DNA from: Thermoplasmata archaeon | Lineage (GTDB): Archaea; Thermoplasmatota; Thermoplasmata; Thermoplasmatales; Thermoplasmataceae | DNA: 13,412 bases | Assembly (NCBI GenBank): GCA_021792045.1 | Contig: JAJYVJ010000039.1 | Coordinates: 1 to 13,412 of the forward strand | Direction of reading: 5' to 3' | Shown: piece by piece, positions 7,329 through 13,412 of the stretch | Numbering within the stretch: the first letter of the stretch is position 1 | Layout of the letters: every line of letters begins with the position of its first letter | Notes under the pieces: generated by a model | The model's database searches: none | What the model saw: the letters and a program-made list of their open reading frames with translations, nothing else | What the model was told of the DNA's origin: nothing | Made by a program: the position numbers and the translations under genes

Positions 7329-8897
7329 TTATTTCAATCCAGTCGCGTCTTTTGCCATGTATGGTCCTAGTCGTTCGTAACCGAGTTTTCTGAAGTACTC
7401 ACGAGCTCCAATTCCGCTTATAACCAAAACTCTCCTTCTATCAAATTCCTCTTTCGAAATCCTTTCCGCCTCTTTCATCAGATTCGTTCCAAAACCGTGG
7501 TGTTGCCACTGTTCCTCCTCATGAAGCCCTATTGGAACAACGTCCCCAAGCACTTTAATTTCCCTTACAATTGAACCGTCGCGGATCTCCTGTCTATGTG
7601 AATTTTCGCTCGGTATTCTTAACCGAAGATAACCATAAATATGTTCTTCATCCTCAATAGAAAGAAATATCTCTTTTCCATTTGAGGCTTTATAATCACG
7701 TCTGGTTATCTCTATAGATTTTACTCTGGATCTCCTGTGTCCTATTTCCCTTGCCCTTATTTCCCAGGTCTTTATTCCTTCTTCCCTCAATCTGTCCATA
7801 ACTAGATTTCTTAGGTCACTTCGCTTTACACCTGCTTCTATAAATTTCACGGGGATATCGCGTTGCATCCTCTGCACACGTATCCATGGTGGCATATTTT
7901 TCATGAAATATGTAATAAGACCCACAGCATCTTCTGTATCTGGTGGAGTGTACCTACCCAGCTTCCACAGCCTGTATAATGATGTGCCTTTGACCACAAG
8001 TGTTGGGTATATCTTAAGCATGTCTGGCTTGTAATTAGGATCGGACACCATCAGGTCGAAGCTTTTTTTGTCTTCCTCTACGCTGGAACCATACATTCCC
8101 GGCATGAGATGATAGACTATTTTGAGGCCTGCGTCTCTGGAGAGCGCAGAAGACCTTATGATTTCCTGAATGCCATGTCCTCTTCCATTCTCCCTAAGTA
8201 TTTTATCATTGAGTATCTGTACTCCAAGCTCTACCTTTGTGGTACCGTAAGAGAGTGAGAAATCAATCTCTCTTTCAAAAAACCAATCAGGTTTTGTTTC
8301 CACTGTAAGCCCGATACATCTTCTGGAGGCAGTTTCATTATTCGCTATAGAATACTCAAGACTCGGTGAAATGAATTTATTCATAGCATCCATGGAACCT
8401 TTAACAAACATAGTTTGGTAGTCATTATCTCGTGCAGTGAAAGTGCCACCCATTATGATAATATCGACCTTACTTGTGTCATGGCCAATAGTTTCCAGTT
8501 GCTTTAACCGATTAAAAACTATGTTATAAGGATCATAATTGTTGGCTCTACCGCGTAAGGCAGATGGTTCATAGCCAGTATAAGACTGCGGAGAATTATT
8601 GTCTACACCGCCCGGACAGAAAATGCACTTGCCATGTGGACATCTCTCCGGTGATGTCATTGCGGCTACTACTGCAACTCCGGACATAGTTCTAGTGGGC
8701 TTGATTTTCAGAACTTCTCGTTTATCTTTCTCAATTAACCCAGAAGCAAGTATCTCGGAATTACTTGGAACGTGATCAAGGCCTAATTCCCTTGAAAGTT
8801 CCAGTTTCCGTTTCTGCAGTCTGCTGTTGTCGGTCAATTCCGAGTTGTTTATCTCGGATGCTATGAGCTCGTAAAACTCCACGAAAATGATATACAT
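7329..8897 (-). CDS. elp3: Archaeal Elp3, tRNA U34 carboxymethyl-forming radical-SAM acetyltransferase
   Basis: The catalytic Elongator-type enzyme that modifies the wobble uridine of tRNA using S-adenosylmethionine and acetyl-CoA. It has 522 residues, normal for archaeal Elp3, which act alone. The radical-SAM domain (about 70-370) has the 4Fe-4S ligands Cys86, Cys91 and Cys94 in CPHGKCIFC, plus GGTFT (150-154) and LTVETKPDW (197-205). The C-terminal GNAT domain (about 395-522) has the acetyl-CoA loop QHHGFG (465-470) and EYFRKLGY (500-507). The segment IKTWEIRAREIGH (375-387) corresponds to the family's IRxREVG stretch but lacks the cysteines often seen there. Start is uncertain: ATG 8897 begins the frame, but a TATA-like AATTAAATAA (8903-8912) is 26 bases before an in-frame GTG at 8882, which would suit a leaderless start. 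It is divergent from the kinase gene and upstream of kdp. Confidence 0.95.
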   Translation of the reverse strand: MYIIFVEFYELIASEINNSELTDNSRLQKRKLELSRELGLDHVPSNSEILASGLIEKDKREVLKIKPTRTMSGVAVVAAMTSPERCPHGKCIFCPGGVDNNSPQSYTGYEPSALRGRANNYDPYNIVFNRLKQLETIGHDTSKVDIIIMGGTFTARDNDYQTMFVKGSMDAMNKFISPSLEYSIANNETASRRCIGLTVETKPDWFFEREIDFSLSYGTTKVELGVQILNDKILRENGRGHGIQEIIRSSALSRDAGLKIVYHLMPGMYGSSVEEDKKSFDLMVSDPNYKPDMLKIYPTLVVKGTSLYRLWKLGRYTPPDTEDAVGLITYFMKNMPPWIRVQRMQRDIPVKFIEAGVKRSDLRNLVMDRLREEGIKTWEIRAREIGHRRSRVKSIEITRRDYKASNGKEIFLSIEDEEHIYGYLRLRIPSENSHRQEIRDGSIVREIKVLGDVVPIGLHEEEQWQHHGFGTNLMKEAERISKEEFDRRRVLVISGIGAREYFRKLGYERLGPYMAKDATGLK

Positions 8898-8969
8898 AAC
8901 CGTTATTTAATTTTGTACAACATTCTTGTTCAGAGGTAAACTTAATCTTAATCTTTATATTCTCTGAGT

Positions 8970-9458
8970 ATGGAAACAAAAATAAGAACGGTAAGTTTGG
9001 AAGTACCGGAAGATTCCAACATAATACTCGGATATTCTCATTTCATAAAGACGGTTGAAGATTTAAATGAAATCATTAAAGCTTATGTACCGCAAGCAAA
9101 GTACGCTCTGGCATTTTCGGAGGCCTCAGGTGAAAGACTCCTTAGATTTGAGGGCAACGATCGTCATTTAATAGAGGTGGCTTTGGAGAATCTTAAGAAA
9201 TTATCCGCAGGACACACCTTCCTAATTATATTAAAAAATGCATTTCCTATCAGTATTCTTAATGCGATCAAGAATTGTCAGGAAGTCGGAAGAATATTTG
9301 CTGCAACAAGTAACCCTGTGGATGTTATCCTGGCAGAGATCGAAAGGGGATGTGGAATCCTAGGAGTAATCGATGGCTACTCCACTCTGGGTATAGAAGA
9401 TGCCTTGCAGAGAAGCAAAAGAATAAAACTACTTAGAGAGATAGGCTACAAGAGTTAG
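8970..9458 (+). CDS. Adenosine-specific kinase family protein (PF04008 type)
   Basis: A 162-residue protein matching the archaeal adenosine-specific kinase family, known from a Pyrobaculum structure. It is named from sequence and nucleoside binding; the cellular role is not firmly established. Recognisable family segments are: the opening PEDSNIILGYSHFIKTVEDL (13-32), AFSEASGERLLRFEGND (48-64), AGHTFLIILKNAFPISILNA (80-99), RIFAATSNPVDVILAE (108-123), GILGVIDGYSTLGIE (129-143) and the end LLREIGYK (154-161). Length is normal and it is predicted cytosolic. A weak TATA-like TAAACTTAAT (8937-8946) is 28 bases before the ATG. The stop codon TAG uses base 9458, which is also the first base of the tRNA-Arg gene, so the two are probably co-transcribed or the tRNA is cut from the message end. 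Confidence 0.92.
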   Translation: METKIRTVSLEVPEDSNIILGYSHFIKTVEDLNEIIKAYVPQAKYALAFSEASGERLLRFEGNDRHLIEVALENLKKLSAGHTFLIILKNAFPISILNAIKNCQEVGRIFAATSNPVDVILAEIERGCGILGVIDGYSTLGIEDALQRSKRIKLLREIGYKS

Positions 9459-9530
9459 GGCCCATAGTGTAATGGATCATCACATAGGCCTCCGGAGCCT
9501 ATAATTCGGGTTCGAATCCCGGTGGGCCCG
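9458..9530 (+). tRNA. tRNA-Arg (anticodon CCG)
   Basis: A 73-base cloverleaf can be drawn by hand. The acceptor stem is GGGCCCA (9458-9464) with TGGGCCC, then discriminator G (9530). The D arm is GTG..CAC. The anticodon stem is TAGGC/GCCTA with the seven-base loop CTCCGGA, giving anticodon CCG (reads CGG, arginine). The variable loop is four bases. The T arm is TCGGG-TTCGAAT-CCCGG with one T-G pair. No intron and no encoded CCA. The first base is shared with the stop codon of the upstream kinase gene. A short TATAC-GCTT-GTATA hairpin (about 9534-9547) and T5 (9562-9566) follow and may end transcription. Confidence 0.95.
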
Positions 9531-9711
9531 TTCTATATACGCTTGTATAGGGCTTACCAAATTTTTCAACCTCTATCTGCGAAAGCTCTAAAATAAGCTA
9601 TTTTTGCCATATAATATCTTTGCCATACAGTAAAATAAATTTCCGCACTCAACCGGCTTTTGAACATCTAACAAGGTGAATAAAAATGCCATAATTTCTG
9701 CTTTTATCTTT
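9531..9711. other. Intergenic stretch after the tRNA, with TGCCATA repeats
   Basis: No gene is supported here. The heptamer TGCCATA occurs three times (9605-9611, 9621-9627, 9687-9693); the first two are within a 9-base direct repeat TTTGCCATA 16 bases apart. T-rich tracts on the plus strand could end the tRNA transcript. No copy of the tRNA 3' end, as expected for an integrated element, was seen downstream. Confidence 0.35.
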
Positions 9712-10155
9712 TTAATTTTTGCTACCTACCATTTCCCAACCTATCCCAACAGGGGCCGTTACGTTGAATCCATTCAACGTGAAAGTGATTTCAGTGTAGA
9801 TGTGAGTACTCGGGGGAGTCCCAACAAGATCAAGAGGAGCTGCGTTCGGCGGAAACTCCGACGTAAACAACATATAGAACGAGAAATAATACCTTCCCAG
9901 ATTGGATTTTGAATCATTTAGAAGGCTAAAGTTGAAGAAGGAGTTTTCCGTTGAGTTAGGGACATATCTGACTAGTTCATTAATTGTAGTATAACTGGAT
10001 AAATTCGTTAATATTGGAGAAGAAAAGCCATTAATTGCAAAAGGTGTTAAATTACCTAGAACCTTTGAAGAGATGTCAAGTGTTAAAGAGGATGGATGCA
10101 GACCGGGTTGAATTGAAGCGTTTAATTTAATCCTACCACTAACAAACTCCCCCAT
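9712..10155 (-). CDS. C-terminal (extracellular) part of a frameshifted anchored protein
   Basis: A 147-residue reading frame. It has no signal peptide or membrane segment of its own, but seven Asn-x-Ser/Thr sequons (Asn12, 35, 51, 67, 75, 80, 131). It is rich in Ser, Thr, Asn and Phe with only two cationic clusters, the composition of an extracellular domain. The frame overlaps the end of the upstream frame (10122-10439), which supplies the missing membrane anchor, so both halves are most likely one gene of about 242 residues. The join falls at a G5 run (C5 at 10149-10153 on the plus strand); one extra G would restore a single frame. An ATG is available at 10155 for separate initiation, but the product would stay in the cytosol. 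No family recognised. Confidence 0.6.
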   Translation of the reverse strand: MGEFVSGRIKLNASIQPGLHPSSLTLDISSKVLGNLTPFAINGFSSPILTNLSSYTTINELVRYVPNSTENSFFNFSLLNDSKSNLGRYYFSFYMLFTSEFPPNAAPLDLVGTPPSTHIYTEITFTLNGFNVTAPVGIGWEMVGSKN

Positions 10156-10439
10156 AAGTTACAAGCTGATGCTCTAAGCGACATGTTCATGTATGATTTA
10201 CCACCATGAGGAGATGAAAATATTGTTGATGCGAATGAATTAAAGCAATGATAAATAAATGAGTAGGTTGAGTGATCTGGTCCAGGAATTGTAATGAAAT
10301 TGGTTGTGTTATTACCTGTTTCATCTATTATCACGGACTGCTTGGGTTTATGAATCTCATAATAATGTAATGAAACCGGGACGATAACGATGATCGCTAC
10401 AATGATCGAAAAAAGAACGATCCATCTTCTCTTTTGCAT
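10122..10439 (-). CDS. N-terminal membrane-anchor part of the same frameshifted protein
   Basis: A 105-residue frame starting MQKRRW. A basic N-terminus is followed by one hydrophobic helix (about 6-27) and then an outside segment with three Asn-x-Ser/Thr sequons. The start is set at the ATG at 10439 because a TATATATATT box (10461-10470) lies 26-27 bases upstream, the leaderless spacing used elsewhere here. The frame extends in theory to 10508, which would be upstream of the promoter. After residue 97 (…ACNLWG) the frame runs only eight more residues to a stop, while the -1 frame continues for about 145 residues of matching composition. This is a deletion in a homopolymer, a sequencing error or a programmed shift. 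If it is a true deletion the locus is a pseudogene. No family recognised. Confidence 0.6.
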   Translation of the reverse strand: MQKRRWIVLFSIIVAIIVIVPVSLHYYEIHKPKQSVIIDETGNNTTNFITIPGPDHSTYSFIYHCFNSFASTIFSSPHGGKSYMNMSLRASACNLWGSLLVVGLN

Positions 10440-10460
10440 TGCAAAGAGACAATTGGTTAA

Positions 10461-10470
10461 AATATATATA
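10461..10470 (-). promoter_or_regulatory. TATA box of the split anchored-protein gene
   Basis: TATATATATT on the minus strand, centred about 26.5 bases before the ATG at 10439. It is the strongest box in this stretch and is the reason for choosing that start over 10508. Confidence 0.6.
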
Positions 10471-10695
10471 TTCTGGCTCTCTTGAACCCGCGGTCGCTTT
10501 ATAAGCAACAGAGTTTATTTGTGAGGCAAGAGTTCTATACGAATCCATGTTGATACTAATTGGAAGCTATAGCAAAAATCGTTCATTCCAAGGCGTATTT
10601 TTAAAACAGCGTTTTCACTCTTATCATACTGTGGGGTCTTTATAAAGTATTATTTCTTGATTTTCATCTTGCTGTTGGACTGTGAAAGAGTTGAT
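10471..10695. other. Intergenic stretch, no supported gene
   Basis: Between the anchored-protein promoter and the 141-residue gene nothing clearly coding is visible. There are two TATA-like spots (CTTTATAAG near 10499 and the palindrome CTTTATAAAG near 10640). A 32-codon plus-strand frame starts at ATG 10548, with no supporting features. Confidence 0.3.
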
Positions 10696-11121
10696 CTATT
10701 GCTCTCCCTCGTTCACTATTGCTAACTGGAGCCTTAGGAGAAATTTTCTCATTCTCGCGGGGGTGCATTCTACAACATCGTTTCTGAACTGAACATCCGT
10801 CATCTTTTTCTCATTATTCTCTGATACTAATACATGAAAGGACGAAATATTGTCAATATCATCCACCGAGGGTAGATCATCAAATACACCATCGTTCCCA
10901 TCCTGCAGAGGTTCCACAAATTCAACAAACTGAACCGTGTAATTAAAATTATCAGCACTAAGAGATATTCCCGTGTTTTCTGATTTCGATAGCAACCCAA
11001 CTAACTTCCTCACAATGGACTTGGAGATTAGAGGAGCGTGATCCGATAGGTCTTCTTCTTTTAGTTTATCCATCTCTTTCCTGATTAAACCTTCGTGGTT
11101 TTGAATTTTATCGTTTGCCAT
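10696..11121 (-). CDS. Hypothetical acidic protein, 141 residues
   Basis: No family recognised. The predicted protein is soluble, without membrane segment or signal peptide. The first 50 residues are charged and probably helical (KEMDKLKEEDL, then SKSIVRKLVGLLSKS). The middle is strongly acidic (PLQDGNDGVFDDLPSVDDIDN, about 75-95), and the C-terminus is a basic amphipathic helix (ARMRKFLLRLQLAIV). It has a single cysteine (in VVECTPARM). A TATA-like GATATAGTTA lies about 24 bases before the ATG at 11121, so it is probably its own transcription unit. It is separated by 275 bases from the upstream GNAT gene. The length and coherent amino-acid use favour a real gene, but it could be lineage-specific. 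Confidence 0.6.
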   Translation of the reverse strand: MANDKIQNHEGLIRKEMDKLKEEDLSDHAPLISKSIVRKLVGLLSKSENTGISLSADNFNYTVQFVEFVEPLQDGNDGVFDDLPSVDDIDNISSFHVLVSENNEKKMTDVQFRNDVVECTPARMRKFLLRLQLAIVNEGEQ

Positions 11122-11263
11122 GATTTATTCCTATCCATAACTATATCATGTGCAGATATATTAATCTGCGAATTACTCCCATCCTATTTACTGTTTTAAG
11201 AATGTAATATAATTTGCAGTTCCGAAACCTTATTACAATTCAGCAATATATTCTTAAATACGG

Positions 11264-11282
11264 GAGACCGCTAACTGGTCTC
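11264..11282. repeat. Stem-loop GAGACC / GGTCTC
   Basis: Six-base arms with a seven-base loop (GCTAACT on the plus strand). A TATA-like TTCTTAAATA (11251-11260) precedes it on the plus strand. No gene uses this promoter clearly. It may be an RNA hairpin, an operator, or nothing. Confidence 0.35.
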
Positions 11283-11336
11283 TACGACTACGCAATGAAA
11301 GCGTTAATGTGGTTGAATAGAATATTAAATTATATC

Positions 11337-11358
11337 GCTTAGATAAAGTAAACTAAGC
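11337..11358 (-). terminator. Stem-loop GCTTAG / CTAAGC downstream of the maeB-GNAT operon
   Basis: Six-base arms with a ten-base A/T-rich loop, starting 39 bases after the GNAT stop codon in its direction of transcription. AT-rich sequence without a long T-run follows. A third copy of CTAAGC lies at 11377-11382, so ACTAAGC is also a direct repeat with 24-base period. Possible 3'-end or processing hairpin; weak as a terminator. Confidence 0.3.
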
Positions 11359-11396
11359 CAAGAAGTATACTATACACTAAGCATAATAAATTGATT

Positions 11397-11882
11397 CTAA
11401 TTTTCGGTGATTAGTTTGCCATAGGTACTGATCATTTCTCTGAAACCTAGACTTTCATAGAAAGCAAGGGCCATTGGATTTCGTGACGGAAATTCTGCCG
11501 ACACAAGGTTTACATGATATTCTTTCAGCATTTGTATTAATTTATTGTAGATTGTTCTAGCAACGTCTTTTCTCCTAAACTCGGGCATTACATAAAAATC
11601 TGTTATTCTAGCTTCTTTATCTGGTGTATAATACATCCTCTTCATTATATCAACACATATGATGCCTATGACCTTTTTGGAAGACACGGCAACGAGAGCA
11701 ATGTGTTCATCATATTTTTCAACTTTCGATTCCAGGTGTTTGATCACATCTTCTTTGGCTTTATCCGATGTCAGAAACGCAGAATCGAACTCCCCATTTA
11801 TCCTCTTCTGACGTAATAATAAATCTATGGCTTGTTCGAAATCATTCCTTTCGAGTCTTCTTATTTCAAAACTGTTTTTCAA
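11397..11882 (-). CDS. GNAT-family N-acetyltransferase
   Basis: A 161-residue acetyl-CoA-dependent acetyltransferase of the GNAT fold. N-terminal FEIRRLERNDFEQAIDLL (5-22) is the usual first strand and helix. IALVAVSSKKVIGIICVDI (61-79) is the central hairpin, and ITDFYVMPEFRRKDVARTIYNKL (93-115) is motif A. MALAFYESLGF (137-147) is motif B. The acetyl-CoA loop R-x-x-G-x-A appears as RRKDVA, with Asp in place of Gly, which is uncommon. The substrate is unknown; RimI-like protein or small-molecule acetylation are both possible. It begins with TTG at 11882, one base after the malic enzyme stop. AGGAGG (11894-11899) lies eleven bases before it, so it is the second gene of that operon. Confidence 0.88.
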   Translation of the reverse strand: MKNSFEIRRLERNDFEQAIDLLLRQKRINGEFDSAFLTSDKAKEDVIKHLESKVEKYDEHIALVAVSSKKVIGIICVDIMKRMYYTPDKEARITDFYVMPEFRRKDVARTIYNKLIQMLKEYHVNLVSAEFPSRNPMALAFYESLGFREMISTYGKLITEN

Positions 11883-11883
11883 T

Positions 11884-13221
11884 TTATTTTCCCCCTCCTG
11901 GTAAATCCTTGATTAATTTATCATCAAGGAGCTTTAGATATAATTTTCTGTTCGTCTCAATAATTTCAGAAGCGGTTTTTCTGAACCCTTCTCTACTGTC
12001 TATTTTTCTAGCAAGACCAAGTTCTACGGTCTTATGTGCGACTGCAGAGGCCACATCAGGATAAAGTTCCCATTCATCCATAGAAGGAACAATTTTTTCA
12101 GGAGAAGGATCCTTTACAAAGTTTGCAATTTCCTTTGAAGCAGAAACCATTACGTCAAAATTCACACCTTTGGACCGTGCATCAAGTATACCTCTGAACA
12201 CTCCTGGAAAGACGAGACTGTTATTAACCTGATTGTTGAAATCGCTTCTCCCCGTTGCCACGATCTTAGCACCACTAGCTATGGCATCATCTGGCCAGAT
12301 CTCCGGATTAGGGTTTGCCAGAGCAAAAACTATGGCATCGGTGTTCATTGATCTTATCCAATCGGGTTTGATAGTCCCTGGACCTGGCTTTGATGCTGCA
12401 ATTACTACATCGGCACCCTTGAATGCATTTTCTTCAGGTCCTTTTAATCTTTCTGAATTTGTCTTGATGGCTAACTGGTACTTCCATGGGTTATTAAGCA
12501 TTAATTTATCCATGTCGTTCCTTTCTGGTTCCAATATACCATGCGAGTCCGTCATTAAAATATTTCCAGGTTTTGCGCCAGCAGCAAACAATAAAAAAGC
12601 AGTTGCTATGTTTGCTGCTCCGGAACCCATTAGAACAATCTTTGCTTCTTCGATCTTTCTATTTGTCAGCTTAAGGCCGTTGAACAATCCGGCAAGACTT
12701 ATGCATGCGGTTCCGAGTTGATCATCATGCCATGCAGGAATAGACAATGATTTTTGAAGCTCTTCAAGAATGAAAAAACATTTTGGGGATTCTATATCTT
12801 CGAGATTAAAGCCACCAAACGAAGGCTCAAGCGCCTTTGCTGTTGCAATAAATTCATCTTTACTGTGAACGCGAATCGGTACGGGCATGGCGTTAACTCC
12901 CCCGAGAAAATTGAATATTAAGGCTTTTCCTTCCATAACTGGAAGAGATGCTTCCGGTCCAACATTCCCAATTCCTAATACTCTTGTCCCGTCAGTTATA
13001 ATCGCAACATTATTCCATTTGCCTGTCATTTCGAAAGAAAGGTCAATTTCTTTTGCTATTTTAAGAGAGACCGCCGCAACTCCTGGGGTGTACCAAACAG
13101 AAAAGTCACTGAGATGCCTAACCGGAACCTTTGGGATAGTCTGTATTTTTCCTTTATAGTATCCTGAATAGACTATTGCCAACTCATCAAATTTAGCAGT
13201 CCGGGAAGCATTGCTATCCAT
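11884..13221 (-). CDS. maeB: Malic enzyme (oxaloacetate-decarboxylating malate dehydrogenase)
   Basis: Converts malate and NAD(P)+ to pyruvate, CO2 and NAD(P)H in the cytosol, linking the citric acid cycle to pyruvate. It has 445 residues, the length of short prokaryotic malic enzymes without the phosphotransacetylase extension. The catalytic tyrosine is in WYTPGVA (43-49, Tyr44) and the catalytic lysine in MEGKAL (96-101, Lys99). Metal ligands lie in FNLEDIESPKCF (138-149) and HDDQLGTA (165-172). The nucleotide fold begins MGSGAANIA (198-206). FALANPNPEI and the ATGRSDFNNQVNN segment are also typical. Whether it prefers NAD or NADP is not decided by what I can see. A TATA-like AATTAATTAA (13241-13250) lies 24-25 bases before the ATG, suggesting a leaderless mRNA. 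It is followed by the GNAT gene at a one-base gap. Confidence 0.95.
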   Translation of the reverse strand: MDSNASRTAKFDELAIVYSGYYKGKIQTIPKVPVRHLSDFSVWYTPGVAAVSLKIAKEIDLSFEMTGKWNNVAIITDGTRVLGIGNVGPEASLPVMEGKALIFNFLGGVNAMPVPIRVHSKDEFIATAKALEPSFGGFNLEDIESPKCFFILEELQKSLSIPAWHDDQLGTACISLAGLFNGLKLTNRKIEEAKIVLMGSGAANIATAFLLFAAGAKPGNILMTDSHGILEPERNDMDKLMLNNPWKYQLAIKTNSERLKGPEENAFKGADVVIAASKPGPGTIKPDWIRSMNTDAIVFALANPNPEIWPDDAIASGAKIVATGRSDFNNQVNNSLVFPGVFRGILDARSKGVNFDVMVSASKEIANFVKDPSPEKIVPSMDEWELYPDVASAVAHKTVELGLARKIDSREGFRKTASEIIETNRKLYLKLLDDKLIKDLPGGGK

Positions 13222-13240
13222 GAGACGTTAAGGCATAGAT

Positions 13241-13250
13241 AATTAATTAA
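13241..13250 (-). promoter_or_regulatory. TATA box of the malic enzyme operon
   Basis: TTAATTAATT on the minus strand, centred 24-25 bases before the ATG at 13221. A second AT-rich box (TTTTTAAATATA, about 13276-13287) lies further upstream. Confidence 0.45.
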
Positions 13251-13258
13251 GATAATGG

Positions 13259-13270
13259 ATAACATGTTAT
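13259..13270. promoter_or_regulatory. 12-base palindrome ATAACATGTTAT, candidate operator
   Basis: A perfect dyad located 8 to 20 bases upstream of the malic enzyme TATA box, where archaeal activators or repressors commonly bind next to the BRE. It is also about 90 bases before the divergent gene at 13360. Symmetry is the only evidence. Confidence 0.35.
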
Positions 13271-13359
13271 GTTTATTTTTAAATATATGGATCAAAATTG
13301 AGCTCTTGTTAAGCATTAAATTAGCAGAAAATAATTAATTTTGACAGGTATCATGAATC

Positions 13360-13412
13360 ATGGAATTAAATAATGTAAAACTGGATTGGAATAGTATACT
13401 CGAGAAACAGAT
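13360..13412 (+). CDS. Start of an unidentified gene, cut by the window edge
   Basis: Seventeen codons from ATG to the window end, reading MELNNVKLDWNSILEKQ. ATAATTAATT (13331-13340) is centred 24-25 bases before the ATG, the same leaderless spacing as other first genes here. It is divergent from the malic enzyme operon. Too little is visible to identify a family. The ATG at 13353 is in another frame and stops after six codons. Confidence 0.5.
   Translation, partial: MELNNVKLDWNSILEKQ

Noticed and set aside
8776..8979. 67-codon minus-strand frame across the elp3 start region
   Set aside because: It overlaps elp3 in another frame and runs through the divergent promoter.
9676..9912. 78-codon plus-strand frame after the tRNA
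   Set aside because: It is antisense to the C-terminal half of the anchored protein, has no promoter and shows mixed composition.
10470..10545. Possible second tRNA on the minus strand (GGGTTCAAG seen)
   Set aside because: The flanking bases do not form a T stem, and no acceptor or anticodon stem can be drawn.
10357..10548. 63-codon minus-strand frame overlapping the anchor gene start
   Set aside because: It overlaps the better supported frame beginning at 10439 and shows no domain or promoter.
9458..11400. Genomic island integrated at the tRNA-Arg gene
   Set aside because: The following genes are poorly conserved, but no repeat of the tRNA 3' end, no integrase and no transposase are visible.
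12233..13159. Plus-strand open frames opposite malic enzyme
   Set aside because: The malic enzyme frame carries all catalytic motifs; the opposite frames do not resemble proteins.

Overview
The window looks like chromosomal DNA of a Thermoplasmatales-type archaeon (an acidophilic relative of Thermoplasma, Ferroplasma, Picrophilus or Cuniculiplasma). This is an inference from several signs. The proteins are archaeal in type: Elp3 with the CPHGKC radical-SAM signature, an archaeal adenosine-specific kinase, and a HisA-like protein. A/T-rich TATA boxes lie about 24-28 bases before the start codons of first genes, as expected for leaderless mRNAs. Shine-Dalgarno sequences are clear mainly inside operons. 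Base composition is moderately AT-rich. The species cannot be named from the sequence alone.

Layout. 1-1543: a four-helix membrane protein (+) and a degenerate HisA-like protein (-) converge and overlap by 8 bases. 1684-7082: a tandem universal-stress-domain protein (+) faces the 3' end of a complete kdpFABC operon (-). The operon encodes the high-affinity K+-pumping P-type ATPase. It includes a 29-residue kdpF that is easily missed, and all four cistrons overlap by 1 to 7 bases. No KdpD/KdpE pair is present. 7083-7328 is the upstream region of kdp and holds several short inverted repeats. 7329-8897: Elp3 (-), which modifies the tRNA wobble uridine. 8970-9458: adenosine-specific kinase (+), whose stop codon shares its last base with a tRNA-Arg(CCG) gene at 9458-9530.

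9531-11396 is a less conserved stretch. It holds a membrane-anchored secreted protein split by an apparent frameshift at a run of five G (about 9712-10439, -), an orphan 141-residue protein (-), and a 275-base intergenic segment with two hairpins. 11397-13221: a two-gene operon (-) of malic enzyme followed by a GNAT acetyltransferase. A 12-base perfect palindrome lies just upstream of its TATA box. The right edge carries the first 17 codons of another gene (+).

Most of the window is housekeeping: K+ uptake, tRNA modification, and C4/C3 carbon flux. I did not find a convincing new defence or mobile system. The points most worth a second look are the split secreted protein, the UspA protein facing kdp in the absence of KdpDE, the CDS/tRNA overlap, and the palindromes near the kdp and malic enzyme promoters.
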